NCBI RefSeq assembly: GCF_037975245.1
Contig: NC_092577.1
Span: 36,572,898 to 36,636,897 of the forward strand
Direction of reading: 5' to 3'
DNA length: 64,000 nt
Source of the DNA: Apostichopus japonicus
Lineage: Eukaryota; Echinodermata; Holothuroidea; Aspidochirotida; Stichopodidae
In this document: positions 12,385 through 25,600 of the stretch, one piece after another
Numbering within the stretch: position 1 is the first letter of the stretch
How the letters are laid out: the number at the start of each line of letters is the position of its first letter
The notes under the pieces: model-generated
Told to the model about the DNA's origin: nothing
What the model saw: the letters and a program-made list of their open reading frames with translations, nothing else
The model's database searches: none
Translations under genes and position numbers: made by a program

Positions 12385-15300
12385 TAGGATTGGGGATGTT
12401 GCAGAGGGACGTGGAGAGTGTCAGAGGAAGATGGATAGAAGAGGAAGGATAATGTGATATTGTGATTGAGTAAAATGGAAAATTGAAGAGGTCTGGTTGG
12501 AATTAGATTCTTGCTCGATGATGGGAATTAAGGAACAGAGGATGGAGCTGGGAACAGGAAGAGGAGAGAGGGAGATTGGAAATGCATGGGAATGAGGGGA
12601 AGAAACCAAAGAGAAGAGAAGGGGGAGTGGAGGCTAAAATAAAAACTTTTGTTTCCAAAGCGCCATTTTGAAACATTTCATACCTTCCATAACTTACCAT
12701 TGTATGACAAAAGTAAAGCTAAAATTGCCAACGCAGTGATTCTATTTTTCATTTAAAAATGTCAGCGAAAGAAAAAGTTAGGATCCTTTTTAACAGCCTA
12801 CCGGTAGTTGTCATGGCAAGGGTACACCATACAATTACAACACAGTTTATTGCAATGCATGATGTACTATATAACTGGGCATGCAGCTGCAGGAATCCTC
12901 ATGCTGTATGTTGTTAACAAACCTCATGACCTTTGCACTCTTGCACAATCCTTTCCTGAGAGTTCTTTACTTCTTGATCCGGCAGCGTTCTCCAGTGTGA
13001 ACCCACCCAGGTTAATCTTTGTTATCTCCCTGTGGGGTAACGAAACTCTGATCTCCATATGGCTTTCTCGAATGTGAACAAGGCCTAAGATATTGTTTTT
13101 AGAATGTATATTTTTGTTTATGTGGTTCTTACCTTAAATATAGTACTACAATCTTAGCATGTATGGGGCTGGCAGCTTGTAGTTTTATTACTGTACAAGT
13201 TTTCCACAGTATTTCAGAATCTGAATAATTATGACAAACGGCAAGATTTGAGTGAAGGTCAAATTACCATGACTAATCCCTTAAGTACTATCCCTTACTA
13301 ATTGGTCATTCCTTTCTAGGAGTTCCTGTTTACTAATTAAGACCAAAAGTAATTAGATATGGTCTGGTACCAGCTTCTGTTTTCACATGTAGGAGATGCT
13401 TAAAGCAACATGCTTGTACATATGTGTTTAAAATATGGTCACCCAGTTAAATGTCAGGCTTTTGTTAAATCCTCGATCTGGCTCCTAACTCAAAATAATA
13501 TTGCCATATAGCGGTCGATATGCAGTCCCAAAAATCCAGGAATTCTCTGCAATATTTGGGTCTTGAATCCCTGTGGCAAGTATTGGTAGTATATATATTT
13601 ATTTCAAAGTATTTACTATCAAACTAGGGGTCTGCACATATATAAGAAAACATCTGTGATAGGAAAGAATTAATGCCTGTATGCATTCCACGATGAAGCT
13701 TCTGTTTTATTTAGAAAAACTAAGTTTGCATCTAATTTAAGTGCCAAAACATTTCAGAAAGGGGATCCCCAGGCCCCATCAGTGGAGGTCTACTAAACCC
13801 TGGTACTAATCAGAACACTGCTTTGTTTTAATCAAAGTGGGAATTATTTCATCTTCAAAAAATGTACTTTTTGTCAAACTTTTGTCAACTTTTGTCAACC
13901 TTAAAACATATATATATACAACCACAATATTTTTATATTGTCATGTGTTGAATTTACGTAATGAATTAATACCTTACATGGCACCACATACACATGCAGT
14001 TATGCCCAGAAAGTTATTTACCTGGATTGCTTTTGTGTATGTAATCACTGGAATAAAGTTCATAAGGTCCTTCTATCCATATGGTTGTAATTTGTTATAT
14101 ATATATAGGTTTTCAGCGATTGTCAAGGGACATAGCACATATTATTGAGATTTATACACTTTTATACAAGATTAGACCCCCACCCTCCTTGTAAGGTGAC
14201 ACTATGGTATTTTACATAAGATATTCAGTTTTTATTCCATTCAATCCCTTTGAGTCCATCCCTTTCGGGTTCAAGTAGCCTCAAAGAAAGTTTTTTGGTA
14301 AAACCCTACAAATTAGACATACTACATGGCTGGTATGTTAATTGGTAGAATTCAAATCGCTTAGTCCTTCTGGGCTAGACTGACTTTTCTTGGGACCAGC
14401 TGACACAAGTTTGAAATGGCAGAGGTGACCAGGGATCTAGGCTTTTATTTGGTATGTTGTTGGTGGAGACTCTGTCTTGTAGAGCAATTACCAACCAGCC
14501 AACTCCACTAATAACCCACTGACCAGTACACAACAAGCAAGCGCAAGGTTGCCCCTCAGACAAAACTAAGATAATATCACTGTAAGAGATCACATCACTC
14601 CAACCAATCAAAAACCCCTTTAAACAAAACCCTATTGTCCTGAGCAAGTTTTGTTATGTGTTGGGTATGCTAATTAGTGAAGAAGATATTAAAGCAATAT
14701 GACTGTTTCTTTCAGCTGGTGATTTGATGTCCTGTCATGCAAGACCAAAACCCTAGTCTTCTCTGGGAAATTTGTAAATTTAATATTCGATCTGTCTCTG
14801 TATGAAGTTTCGCAAGCTATTACAGCTCCGTAAGTCCTCAGAAAGGAAAATTTTGTAAAATATTTGGGTACTAGTAACAGTATAGTACTAAATGCATACT
14901 AGTAACAGATCAATTGAGCAACAAATAGGTGTACCTTAAGTAGGACATCCTGTTTGCAGACTTTGGAACCTGGCTAGCTTCCCACCTGCATTCCTGCATT
15001 CCATTTTGCATATATTGCAACTCTTTAAATGTAGTTCATACAAAACATATATGCAACAAAATCGATTAATGAATTTATACATTCATGCATGCTGATTGAA
15101 GACGAAGGGAGATGAGAAAATTCTTACTGGAAAAGGAAACTGTCAATTAAAGCAGCAGCTGAGTACAACTCAATGTTACATAACGATGCTCCACTTCCGA
15201 TGAGAATCTCACAAGTAATTATTAACAGAAGCAATCAGTGTTGAGTGCATGCTAATGCTATGAAGGATCCTTCATGTCGAATACATGTATGATCATAGCA

Positions 15301-16325
15301 CAGTACATATAGCATGTGTTTTAAACTATAGCTCAACAAAAAACTTTAAACTTGGTAGGTATGTTGGTAGCCCTTCGTGAGCAGATGATCCTATTGTTTT
15401 TCATGGAGGTTAGAGGTCATTTGAGGTCAACAGATGTCAAAGTCTGAGGAATTTTGAAAATTTGATAACTTCAGAAGTTGCTTGAACTTCAAACTTGGTA
15501 TGTATTTAGCCTCTTCTAAATACATGTCTACAGTTTCCCTTGAGGTCAAAGGTCAATTACAGGTTACAGTCAGAATAAGTCTGATTATGCAGAAGTGAAG
15601 TCTGTTTGACCTTCAACCCTCTTTGCATTATGTATGAATTAATTCTGCAAGACTTGCAATCTAATGCTCAGCAATTCAGATTGCTGGAAAATCCTGTATC
15701 TAAAGTTTCTTCTCATATTGGCAAGGAATCACTAAGTCATTTGACTTTGTGGTATATAGATGAGGGATAATTTTGACAGATATTGTATAACACATACAAT
15801 GCATACAACCAAAGAGCAAAAGAGGCAAGTGCCTGGGGACCCCAAGGTCAAGCCTTCGCATCCCTAAAAATTTCCAGGCAAGATCACCAACGTTCTATTT
15901 CTTGTTGTATCTGTAAAATGTAATTAAGTGTGCTTTTACAATATTCTTTTTATTTTCCCAAACCCAGTCTGTGGCCTTATTATTTCTGCTTTTTTGTTTC
16001 TGCACATGAATTAATGGCAGTTTTCACACAGTAAAGATGAATAGAACTGGCTGACTTTGTTTGCCTAACATCATTCAGAAAGATGCTAGTTTTATGCATT
16101 CAAATGAATCATTGATCAATAATAAACATTGATTTTGACACATGTATGCTAACATATGAACGTTGTATTAAATGTGATCATGATAATATAGTGTTGAACT
16201 GCCTTTTATTTCATCTGGGTAGAAGGAAAACGGCTATAGTATGCATTTAATAGCACATATTACATATGTATCTAAGAAGATCTTACGAAGTATGATAATT
16301 CAAGAACCTACGTACATACATGTCT
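12385..16325. other. No gene recognised
   Basis: AT-rich sequence without repeats of note. One weak exon-like segment at 12893-13009 is discussed under rejected items. Likely intron between the exons at 7739 and 18136. Confidence 0.4.
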
Positions 16326-16329
16326 TCAT

Positions 16330-17260
16330 TAGTCACTAATGCCATGCTCCCAAAGATTCATCCATGTTAGATGGTCATCCATGTTGTAACAGTAGTCCAT
16401 GTATTCTCTCAAAGATCATTCCCTGCTCTTAAAGGCCCACACATCCTCTAACAGCCCATTCATGCTTTCAGTGTTCCATGTATGCTCTCAAAGATCCATC
16501 CATGCTCTAAAAGACTCATATTTGCTTTAACAGCCACACATGTCTGCATTAGTTAAATGTCATGATCTCAAAGATAAATCCATGTTAAGAGGTTCATCCA
16601 TGTTGTAACAGCTCATGCATGCTTTCAGTGTTCCTTGTATGCTCTCAAAGAATCATCCATGCTCTAAAAGACTCATATTTGCTTTAACAGCCACACATGT
16701 CTGCATTAGTTAAATGTCATGATCTGAAAGATTCATCCATGTTAAGAGGTTCACCCATGTTGTAACAGCTCATGCATGCTTTCAGTGTTCCTTGTATGCT
16801 CTCAAAGAATCATCCATGCTCTAAAAGACTCATATTTGCTTTAACAGCCACGCATGTTTGTGTTCATTTAGTTCAATGCCATGATCTGAAAGATTCATCC
16901 ATGTTAAGAGGTTCACCCATGTTGTAACAGCTCATGCATGCTTTCAGTGTTCCTTGTATGCTCTCAAAAAATCATCCATGCTCTAAAAGACTCATATTTG
17001 CTTTAACAGCCACACATGTCTGCATTAGTTAAATGTCATGATCTGAAAGATTCATCCATGTTAAGAGGTTCACCCATGTTGTAACAGCTCATGCATGCTT
17101 TCAGTGCTCCATGTACAGTATGCTATCAAAGATCCATCCATGCTCTAAAAGACTCATATTTGCTTTAACAGCCACACATGTCTGCATTAGTTAAATGCCA
17201 TGATCTCAAAGATTCATCCATATTAAGAGGTTCATCCATGTTGTAACAGCCCATATACCA
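16330..17260. repeat. Minisatellite, roughly 155-bp unit, about six copies
   Basis: A unit containing AAAGATTCATCCATGTTAAG, GTTGTAACAGCTCATGCATG and CTAAAAGACTCATATTTGC recurs about six times with a few differences; the outer copies are more diverged. Intronic if the left-hand exons form one gene. Confidence 0.9.
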
Positions 17261-18135
17261 TGTTTCAACACTTTTAAACTGACTGTTTCATAATACATGC
17301 AAAACGTTGATAATTGTCAGAACGTTTTAAATGTTTGTGTCATCTTCAGATTTTGATGTTTTGAAAATTTATTTTTAAGACTTCTACTGTTTCTTTAATA
17401 GTAAATCTCACATATTTTGCATTATTGATTGTTTTAAGACTGTTAACTTAAGATGTAAGGGAGGGTGCAAAGTTGTTATTTTAAGATTTTTGACGTACAG
17501 TATATACTTTATTGTATCGCGTGCAAATGGTTCTTTCGGAGTAAGAGATTACCTAAAATACAAGACTGCATTATTTTCATTGTTATTATTTTGGACGGTA
17601 TAATTGGATCTCAACAATGGGAAATACAATTTTGTTGGCTGCAGGGTTAACTATTGTAATCCACCATAGTAATGCTAATCATTCTACATGTCCATACATA
17701 GCTAAATCTGTTGCCAAACAACAGTCCTTGGAGCATTGAAAAGGATTTCCTGTTGACAAACAATGCAAAATTTTACATTGAAATGAAAAATATTCCGTGC
17801 TGCTAGTTGAAAACCCCATCTTACTTAATAGCTGGCCCTTAACTTGAGATATGGTTGATTGCATGTAACCTATTTTGCTTCGCTATTCCTTCAACTACTC
17901 CAGGAAGTTGGATCACAGTAGGGGGTCTGTGATGTCATCTGAATAAATGCTCTTAAAATGGAAGCTTTTCTTATGCTATTATAATCTTCTTGTTGATTTA
18001 TCCTTGAAACATGGTTTGGAATATTTTATTACCTAGTTGCTTCTACCTAAAAATTCATATTTTTTTTAGCAATATTATTTTTCTGTGGATTTAATGATTG
18101 ACAAAGTACAAAAAAAAACACAAATACATTTTCAG

Positions 18136-18319
18136 ATGTATTGCCCTCTTACTGTCCGATGCATTTACAAATTATCACAAAATTCATGATACAAAAATGC
18201 TATGAGGATGTGGGATTCATCTATCGATTGAAAAAGGTTTCAGCAAGTTTGCTAGGCAATGAAATTATACAACCAGAAACTCCTTTTAACCAGCAGTGTG
18301 GAATAGTAAACTCTTTAAA
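18136..18319 (+). CDS. Candidate internal exon, Cys-containing extracellular segment
   Basis: An open 184-base segment between acceptor cattttcag and donor TTTAAA|GTAAGT, phase 1 in and phase 2 out. It encodes VLPSYCPMHLQIITKFMIQK, then CYEDVGFIYRLKKVSASLLG and ends with NQQCGIVNSLK. Its phase matches the next candidate exon at 21023. Three spaced cysteines suggest a secreted or extracellular fold. No homologue is recognised. Confidence 0.55.
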
Positions 18320-18329
18320 GTAAGTTTTA

Positions 18330-20005
18330 CATTGTCTATATGGTTTTGATTCCATCTATTTTAACTGACATAAAATTCCTGGTTTCTGATTCCGTTGGAT
18401 TACATGCGACATTACATGTAAACACAGCTGAGTTTTCATTCTCTCGGTGGGTACCAGAGTCATTTGTCTCCTTTAACAGTATTGACCCGAAGACAGCTGA
18501 GAGTGGAGACTGACCACCAGGGAATTGAGCAGTTCACTTTATTTCAACCTTGATTAATATTTTTCTTGCACGTGTTCCTACATAGTCTGAAGGTGACAAT
18601 CAGCATCTCCCTGTTACAGCCTCACTCAAGAGAAACCAATATTTTCTTGCAACGTAGCTAAATTAAAATTTATAAACAGGAATAGCCCATCCGAAATGTA
18701 TTACATGTTAACCATTACCATGGCAACCTGCATCTAGCATAAGGTCAAAGACAAAATACTACTGTTTGATTTAATTTGTAGAATTTGTTGTTGGCTCCCG
18801 GCTGCCTTGGTAAGAGCCATTATTAAATATTCCGACTGAGGATCGAAACATATTTCACACAAGAGTTTTTGTCACCTTCAATGTCATTAGAATACAGATA
18901 CAAATTTTCAGGTAGTTTATTTCTGGTATTTTGTTTCTCAGCTGAAGTATTTTTTATTTACATGCATGTTAGCTAGTGCAATTACCAACAATTTAAGTCA
19001 CAACACACACCTAGATATGACTGTAATATCTACTGGAAATGGTCTACATTTTGTGTACACTTGAAGTATTTATTTTTGGATCTTTATTGGTGGATCCAAG
19101 AAAATAGAGAGGATCACAAACTGCTTTGTATGTTAATGAATCTGTGCATGAATATGCATAAACATATATGGGATTAGTCTCTTAAAGGATGCCTTTTGTT
19201 GGTGGATCCACGAAAATGGAAAGAATCTCAAACTGCTTTGTATAAATGAATCTTTGCCTGCATCAACATTTATATGGGATTAGTCTCTGGAAGGTTGGTT
19301 GTAGTAATGTTTCTGTATATGCCAGTTTTCAATATATTCACCAATAAGCTTAAAATCACTGGAATGCAACATAGCAGGCTAAAGTGATGATAACCCAAGC
19401 GATTCTTCACTACAGGCATAAATGTTAATGTCAATCCAAATTTTCATTTTCACTGAACTTTTAGTGCAGTAAGCTGGAAAGGTTGAAGTTTAAATTTGGC
19501 AAACAAGTACTGAGACTTTCATACAATTCTTAAACTTTTAATGTGTTACCGTAGTTGTGAGGGATGCACAGGGTTATCTTGGATAGAAGACCAGATTTAT
19601 AGCAAAAAGTGTTTTGTTCCAGCCAGGTTTAGCTATTACTATTCAAAATGCCTTTAGTACAAGTACAAATCCATCAAGAATTACACACAAACTTCAAACA
19701 AGGAAACTACTGTATGCTAGAATATATGTATCTAATGCAGTACTATGCAGCGTATCGCTTCATGTCTAGATATATTGACCAATCACCATGAAGCATGATC
19801 TCCTCGCTACATACCTACAATATAGCAAACAGTTACTTACTATACTTACAGCATATGATCCAGCCTTCATTCATTCATAATTGAGAACTAATTATAGGAA
19901 TAGAATGGAAATCATGCCCAAGAGGATAATTCCTTGACTAACTCTCAGCTTGGCTATAAATAATTGATTATCATAGATCTGTTTTTGTTATACACAACAT
20001 CCATA
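18330..20005. other. No gene recognised; one short duplication
   Basis: A segment of about 115 bases with GGTGGATCCA.GAAAAT and GGGATTAGTCTCT occurs twice in tandem (about 19080-19190 and 19198-19300). Otherwise unremarkable AT-rich sequence. Confidence 0.5.
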
Positions 20006-20007
20006 CA

Positions 20008-20330
20008 CTGGTGCTGTGGCCAGGGGATAAAGACAGTGGCTTATGAAGCAATGAGGCTTAGCAATCGAGAGGTTTCGGGTTCGATACCCGGCAGGGTCAT
20101 AGCAAAGTAAATTTAGCATTAAAGAGCAGTCTACGGTATTCCCATCTGAAATGACTTTTGAAATGAAAAGATTCCAAATGTTGAGTTAAAATGTTGAATT
20201 AGAAGCCACCGACGTAAAAGTTGTAATCAATAGGCCCTTGCGGGTTTCAGTCCCACATATGTGGTGGCCTAAGTTCATCTACGAGGGGTGAGTGGAAGTT
20301 AGTTTCAAAGCTAATTAGGAGTCGCAATGT
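20008..20330 (+). mobile_element. tRNA-derived SINE
   Basis: A box A-like GTGGCCAGGGGATAAAG is followed 50-60 bases later by a perfect box B GGTTCGATACC in a T-arm with five base pairs (TCGGG / CCCGG). The anticodon arm is degenerate and a non-tRNA body continues for about 230 bases. This is the structure of a pol III SINE, not a functional tRNA. Confidence 0.7.
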
Positions 20331-20569
20331 TGAAAGAAGGAAGTTTAGCAGGATATTCTAATAACGTGTTGAAACATGACAATTTTCATTGATATGGATC
20401 CATGTTAAACACTGCACCGTAAGTAAGCAGACCTATTACAACAGCCTACAGCTAGCTGTTTGAATCAGTAATGTCCTGATGTATAGATTCACTTCAGCTT
20501 CCATGCGGATTGAATACCATAGTCTCAATTAGCAAAACTCGCAGATAATTACGTAGCCCATATCTGACA

Positions 20570-20862
20570 ATGTTGAATAAGGGATGGGGGAGGGGGTACA
20601 GAGGATGGAGGGGAATTAGTTACATGGGTGTAGTTAGGGGGAGCCTAAGGAGGGGTAGGGGAGAGAGTAAAGATGCTGTAAGGGAATTACATGGGTGTAG
20701 TTATCGAAGCCAGGGGTGGAGGCAGGGCAGCTGGAATAGGGTAAAGATGCTGTGAGAGGCATGACATGGATGTAGTTAAGGGGGCCGGGGGAGGGGGCAG
20801 GGGAGCTGGGATTAAGGAGAGGGTGAAAATGCTGTGAGAGGAATGACATGATGTTCATGGAG
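20570..20862. repeat. G-rich tandem repeat, about 85-bp unit, three copies
   Basis: Repeated blocks carry ATGGATGTAGTTA, GGGGGAG and GTAAAGATGCTGTGAGAG. The short frames here on both strands are shadows of the repeat. Confidence 0.75.
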
Positions 20863-21022
20863 AAAGTGATATAGAATAACATCCATGCACATGCATTTAT
20901 GTTTTAGTTGAAACACCTCATTCATGATTTCAGCAAAATTTAAGAGGATAAATATATTCCTGCTTATAGGCCAATAACATTATTAATTATATGAAACCTT
21001 TATTGTCTTCTTTCCCTTCTAG

Positions 21023-21085
21023 AGCACACCAGGCCAATGTGAACTATTTGCTGAACAAGGAGACACACTGTCCATCATGTACACA
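21023..21085 (+). CDS. Candidate short internal exon
   Basis: A 63-base segment between acceptor cccttctag and donor ACACA|GTAAGT. Joined in phase to 18136-18319 it reads K-AHQANVNYLLNKETHCPSC, adding a CxxC pair. A 36-44 bp minisatellite begins about 10 bases after the donor. Phase 2 out. Confidence 0.5.
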
Positions 21086-21094
21086 GTAAGTAAA

Positions 21095-21996
21095 ACTAGA
21101 TTCACATCTTCATCTAGATGTATCTAGTATAACTAGATACACATCTTCATCTAGATGTGTATCTAGTATAACTAGATACACATCTTCATCTAGATGTATC
21201 TAGTATAACTAGATACACATCTTCATTTAGATGTATCAAGTACAACTAGATACACATCTCCATCTAGATTTATCTAGTATAACTAGATACACATCTTCAT
21301 CTAGATGTACATCTTGTATAACTAAATACACATCTTCATCTAGATGTATCTAGTATTACTATATACACTTCTTCATCTAGATGCAGATCTAGTATAACTA
21401 GATACACATCATCATCTAGATGTATCTAATATAACTAGATACACATCTTCATCTAGATGTACATCTAGTATAACTAGATACACATCTTCATCTAGATGTA
21501 CATCTAGTATAACTAGATACACATCTTCATCTAGATGTACATCTAGTATAACTAGATACACATCTTCATCTAGATGTATCTAGTATAACTAGATACACAT
21601 CTTCATCTAGATGTACATCTTGTATAACTAAATACACATCTTCATCTAGATGTATCTAGTATAACTAGATACACATCTTCATCTAGATGTACATCTAGTA
21701 TAACTAGATACACATCTTCATCTAGATGTATCTAGTATAACTAGATACACATCATCATCTAGATGTATCTAATATAACTAGATACACATCTTCATCTAGA
21801 TGTACATCTAGTATAACTAGATACACATCTTCATCTAGATGTACATCTAGTATAACTAGATACACATCTTCATCTAGATGTACATCTAGTATAACTAGAT
21901 ACACATCTTCATTTAGATGCATCTAGTATAACTAGATACACATCTTCATCTAGATGTACATCTAGTATAACTAGATACACATCTTCATCTAGATGC
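21095..21996. repeat. Minisatellite of palindromic units (36-44 bp)
   Basis: About 22 copies of ACTAGATACACATCTTCATC with TAGATGTA(CA)TCTAGTATA. Each unit carries CTAGAT/ATCTAG inverted pairs, so strands can fold. It begins about 10 bases after the donor of the exon at 21023-21085. Confidence 0.95.
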
Positions 21997-22289
21997 ATAG
22001 GCCTTTTTGTTCAGCAGTGTAGTAGGCTGAAACATATTCTGGCTTTACCAAGAATGCTGATTGAAACCAATGTTATTTTAGTATAACTTGTTAACTCCAG
22101 AGAAATTTGATACAGTGAAGTACAATCATGAAAATTATATAGCACTTATTTGAATGAATATACACACAATGATGTGGATGTTCCATGCTTGGTAACAAAT
22201 ATTCAACAGTAACTCACTTCACCCCTCCTTTGAAGCTCATTTCCTAGAAAAACATAACTGTAATGTACATGATACTAATGTTTTACCTG

Positions 22290-22680
22290 GAACAACGTTC
22301 CACAAGCTAATGCAACATATACAGACATACACTAATGTAGAATATATAGACATACACTAACGAAACAAATACAGACGTACACTTATATAACATACAGACA
22401 TGCACTGCAACATGGCTACGACCATACACTAATGCAACATGACTGACTACAGACATACACATTAATATAACATACAGACTCACTATTAAACTTTTGAATG
22501 TAGAATGTAGAACATACAGACTCACTTATAAATGCAAATACAGACATACACTAATGTAGAATATACAGACATAAACAAATACAGACATACACCGATGCAA
22601 CATATACAGACATGCACTAATGTAACATATACAGATATACACGAATGTAACATAAACTGGCATACACTTTTTGATAGAAC
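22290..22680. repeat. Diverged short tandem repeat (ACAGACATACACTAATG)
   Basis: A 22-25 base unit with core CAGACATACACTAATG and a TAGAACATA/TAACATA spacer is repeated irregularly. The short frames on the minus strand are repeat artefacts. Confidence 0.8.
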
Positions 22681-22689
22681 TTTGGAAAT

Positions 22690-23600
22690 GAAAACCTATG
22701 TATAGTTTCCTTCTCTTTTGCCATAGTGTCCTCAGCTTGAATGAAAATTTCACCTTTCTATTCTACTGTACAGCAGGGAAATTTTATCCAGGAAGGCATC
22801 ACAAAATGCTATGGAAAGTGTATTAATTGCTATATAGCAACTTGTGCAAAGATGTATAGCAGGTTTTGTGCACAGGTACCATAGTATTTTGTAAGGGAAA
22901 GTTCAGAACCTTTGAAAGTAGTATACAAAATATGAACGCTAAATTAGTCCCTGTACAGTGCAATATACTATACTGTACACTATTGTTGTCCGTCTCTTTT
23001 GCAGCAGTGTCCTCAGCTTGAGTGAAAGTTTTACACCTCTGATTTACTGTACATGCAGCTAGTGCAATAAACTGTATACTTTAGTGTCCTCATTTGCAGT
23101 AATGTCCTCAGCTTGAGTGAAAGTTTTACATCTCTGAGCTATTGTGCATGCAGCTAGTCATTATAAGAAACTATGCACTGTAGTGTCCTTCTCCTTTGCC
23201 AGTGTCTAATCAGCTTGAGTGAAAGTTTTATCTCTATTTACTGTACATGCAGCTTGTGCAATAAACTGTATGCTATAGTGTCCCTCTCTTTTACAATAGT
23301 ATCCTCAGCTCTGACCTACTGGACAATTGCAATATACTGTGTACTATACTGTCCTTCTCCTTTGCGGTAATGTCCTCAGCTTGAATGAATGTTTAACTGA
23401 TTAGCACATACATGCAGCTAATGCTATAAACTGTATGCTATAGTGTCCTTCTCCTTTGCGGTACTGTCCTCAGCTTGAATGAATGTTTAACTGATTTACA
23501 CATACATGCAGCTAGTGCAATAAACTGTATGCTATAGTGTCCTTCTCTTTCCCCATCGTGTTCTCATCTTGAATGAAACTATATTACCTCCATGATTTAC
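22690..23600. repeat. Tandem repeat, about 110-120 bp unit, around seven copies
   Basis: Units contain AGTGTCCTTCTCCTTTGC, TCCTCAGCTTGA(G/A)TGAA and CATGCAGCTAGTGCAATAAA. Copies are diverged, so the array is older than most others here. Confidence 0.8.
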
Positions 23601-23744
23601 TGTACAGTGCAATAACATACATGTACTGCGACACCATCACGTAAGTACTGTATTTGAAGTATTGGCCCTTATTATAAACGTATACATGCAACTTAACTTT
23701 TAACTCGAGATTAAATCCCATGATTACTTCCTAAATTGTGAAAG

Positions 23745-24093
23745 CACAGAAGTGATTCGCGCACAAAGAAATGTCTGGTGCCGGTAATCTGACCTAGTTT
23801 CGAATGAGCTGTAAACACCGCCATGGATCCCAGAAAATATACACACAGCTTGCTACCGTCAGTATTTAGACACTAGTGTACAGTCAGTACATACGGCTAC
23901 GGTCAATACCCACAGCACAGTGTATATAACAGCGATGGACATCTCAGGTCCAGCTAAAGATAACAAGGTATCACGTTTCATTACTGTCTGCATTTTGTAG
24001 CAACAAGAAGAAAACTTCCCTTGCAAGCAACGGAAAGTTAACTTTTTTCAGAGGGCGGCACGCAGTTTGGGGGCGAGTCTTCAATGCCTTTAA
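23745..24093. mobile_element. TTAA-type MITE, left end truncated
   Basis: Nearly the same sequence as 24981-25346 and 34344-34693. The right end GAGTCTTCAATGCCTTTAA is intact; the left TTAAAGGGTG end is missing. Confidence 0.75.
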
Positions 24094-24801
24094 TGTAACC
24101 TGCAATTATCACAATGGGGTTGATAGCTCATAATGTACATATAGCCTTACTAGGTAAATTTGCATACTTTCCAGCAGTTAACATAATGTTTGGTTCTTTC
24201 TGTGAGAGCAGGTCAAATTACAATACCATTTCAAAATAAACTTAAATATAGACTGATGTAACCAACATGCTTGGCTTGCAAAGATTATTAACTGAGATAA
24301 ACACAAAGGAAGCATGGTTTACAGAATAAGCTTGGCTGTGGTGATACTTCATAGGGACTTTACTATGTCACTTGCTCATCTTTGTAAATTAAAGTACTAA
24401 AAAATGTGGCCTGCGGTAATACAGTTATTATCAGATTAATGAATAATTTGCAATGACAGTTTGTCTCTGTTGTTGTTAATGAACTACACACCATCAGGTG
24501 ACTATATGCAGCAGCCCTCCTGTGGCAGCTCCATGCTGGACTCTGCCAAGATCTGCGAAATGTTTTGGCAGAGATTTGACTGATTTTAGCAGCACAGCAC
24601 AGGCTCTGAACTTTGCAGGGAGCTTTAATGATCTGCTTCCAGTCATAATATTAGGGATCATTTCAAGGTGATTGGTTCCCAGCTGATGGTGAACTGCTCC
24701 CAATGGTCATGTATATAGTCATTTGATATTGTTGGAATGCTCTAAAGATCTGAAGTCAGGTTTAATAGAGCAACAGTCTAAAAGGCAATCAACATCTAGT
24801 A

Positions 24802-24867
24802 CCATGGAACTATAAACATGGAGCTATAAACAGACTGTTTATAGCTCCATGTTTATAGCTCCATGGC
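24802..24867. repeat. Near-perfect palindrome of two CATGGAGCTATAAA units
   Basis: Arms of about 30 bases (CATGGAACTATAAACATGG then AGCTATAAACAG, and the inverse) flank a 2-4 base centre with one mismatch. The same CCATGGAGCTATAAA motif forms a second palindrome at 56026-56051. Confidence 0.9.
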
Positions 24868-24980
24868 AGTACCAAGAGTATCTTTCACAATCACTGTATG
24901 TACTCACTCTTGAGTTTAACAAGGGAATCATTGATCAATGCCATATTTGGTGGGTCTTTTCAACTTCGGAACCATTCAGT

Positions 24981-25346
24981 TTAAAGGGTGTAAAGACTCG
25001 CGCACAAAGAAACGTCTAATGCCGGTAATCTGACCTAGTTTCCAATGAGGTGTAACAGAAGTGTTAGACACCACCATCGATCCCAGAAAATACACACACA
25101 GCTTGCTACCGTCGGTAATTAGAGACTAGTGTACAGTCAATACATACAGCTACGGTCAATACCCACAACACAGTGTATATAGCAGCGATGGACATCTCAG
25201 GTCTAGATAAAAGATAACAAACTATCACGTTTCATTACTGTCTGCATTTTATAGCGACAAGAAGAAAACTTCACTTGCAAGCAAAAGAAAGCTAACTTTT
25301 TTCAGAGAGCAGCCCGCGGTTTGGGGCGAGTCTTCAATGCCTTTAA
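24981..25346. mobile_element. TTAA-flanked MITE
   Basis: TTAA at both borders (24981 and 25343), with terminal repeats AGGGTGTAAAGACTCGC and the inverse of AGGCATTGAAGACTCGCCCC. A TTAA target fits piggyBac- or Kolobok-type transposases; which one cannot be said from this copy. No coding frame. Confidence 0.8.
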
Positions 25347-25389
25347 TTCATTTAGCTAAATCACAATGAGATGACAATAGACCTTAACA

Positions 25390-25600
25390 TTTAATGTTCT
25401 TGTTTGCAAAACACATTTCTTTAGATTTGTTAGGGTTAAGCAACAATTTTTTCCTGTCACAAGTGTCAGTGACAGAACGCTGATAAAAGGAAATGTCTTG
25501 AAATTTTACCCATCATGGCAGTATCATCAGCATACTTTGTGACAGAAATATGCTCATTTGCAGAAGGACTTCCCAATGTTGCGTTATAATAGCTCACACA
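25390..25600 (-). mobile_element. LINE reverse-transcriptase fragment (YADD motif), frameshifted
   Basis: On the minus strand GSPSANEHISVTKYADDTAM then MGKIS is the catalytic YADD block of a non-LTR reverse transcriptase. A frame change follows, then LLLNPNKSKEMCFANKN, matching the usual LN..KTKEM.F motif. Broken and truncated. Confidence 0.75.

Noticed and set aside
12893-13009. Exon-like segment between GCTGCAG and CCCAG|GTTAAT encoding NKPHDLCTLAQSFPES
   Set aside because: The donor is weak, there is no pyrimidine tract, and its phases do not fit the neighbouring candidate exons.
24494-24703. Minus-strand frame of 69 codons
   Set aside because: No recognisable motif and no splice context; may be decayed mobile DNA.
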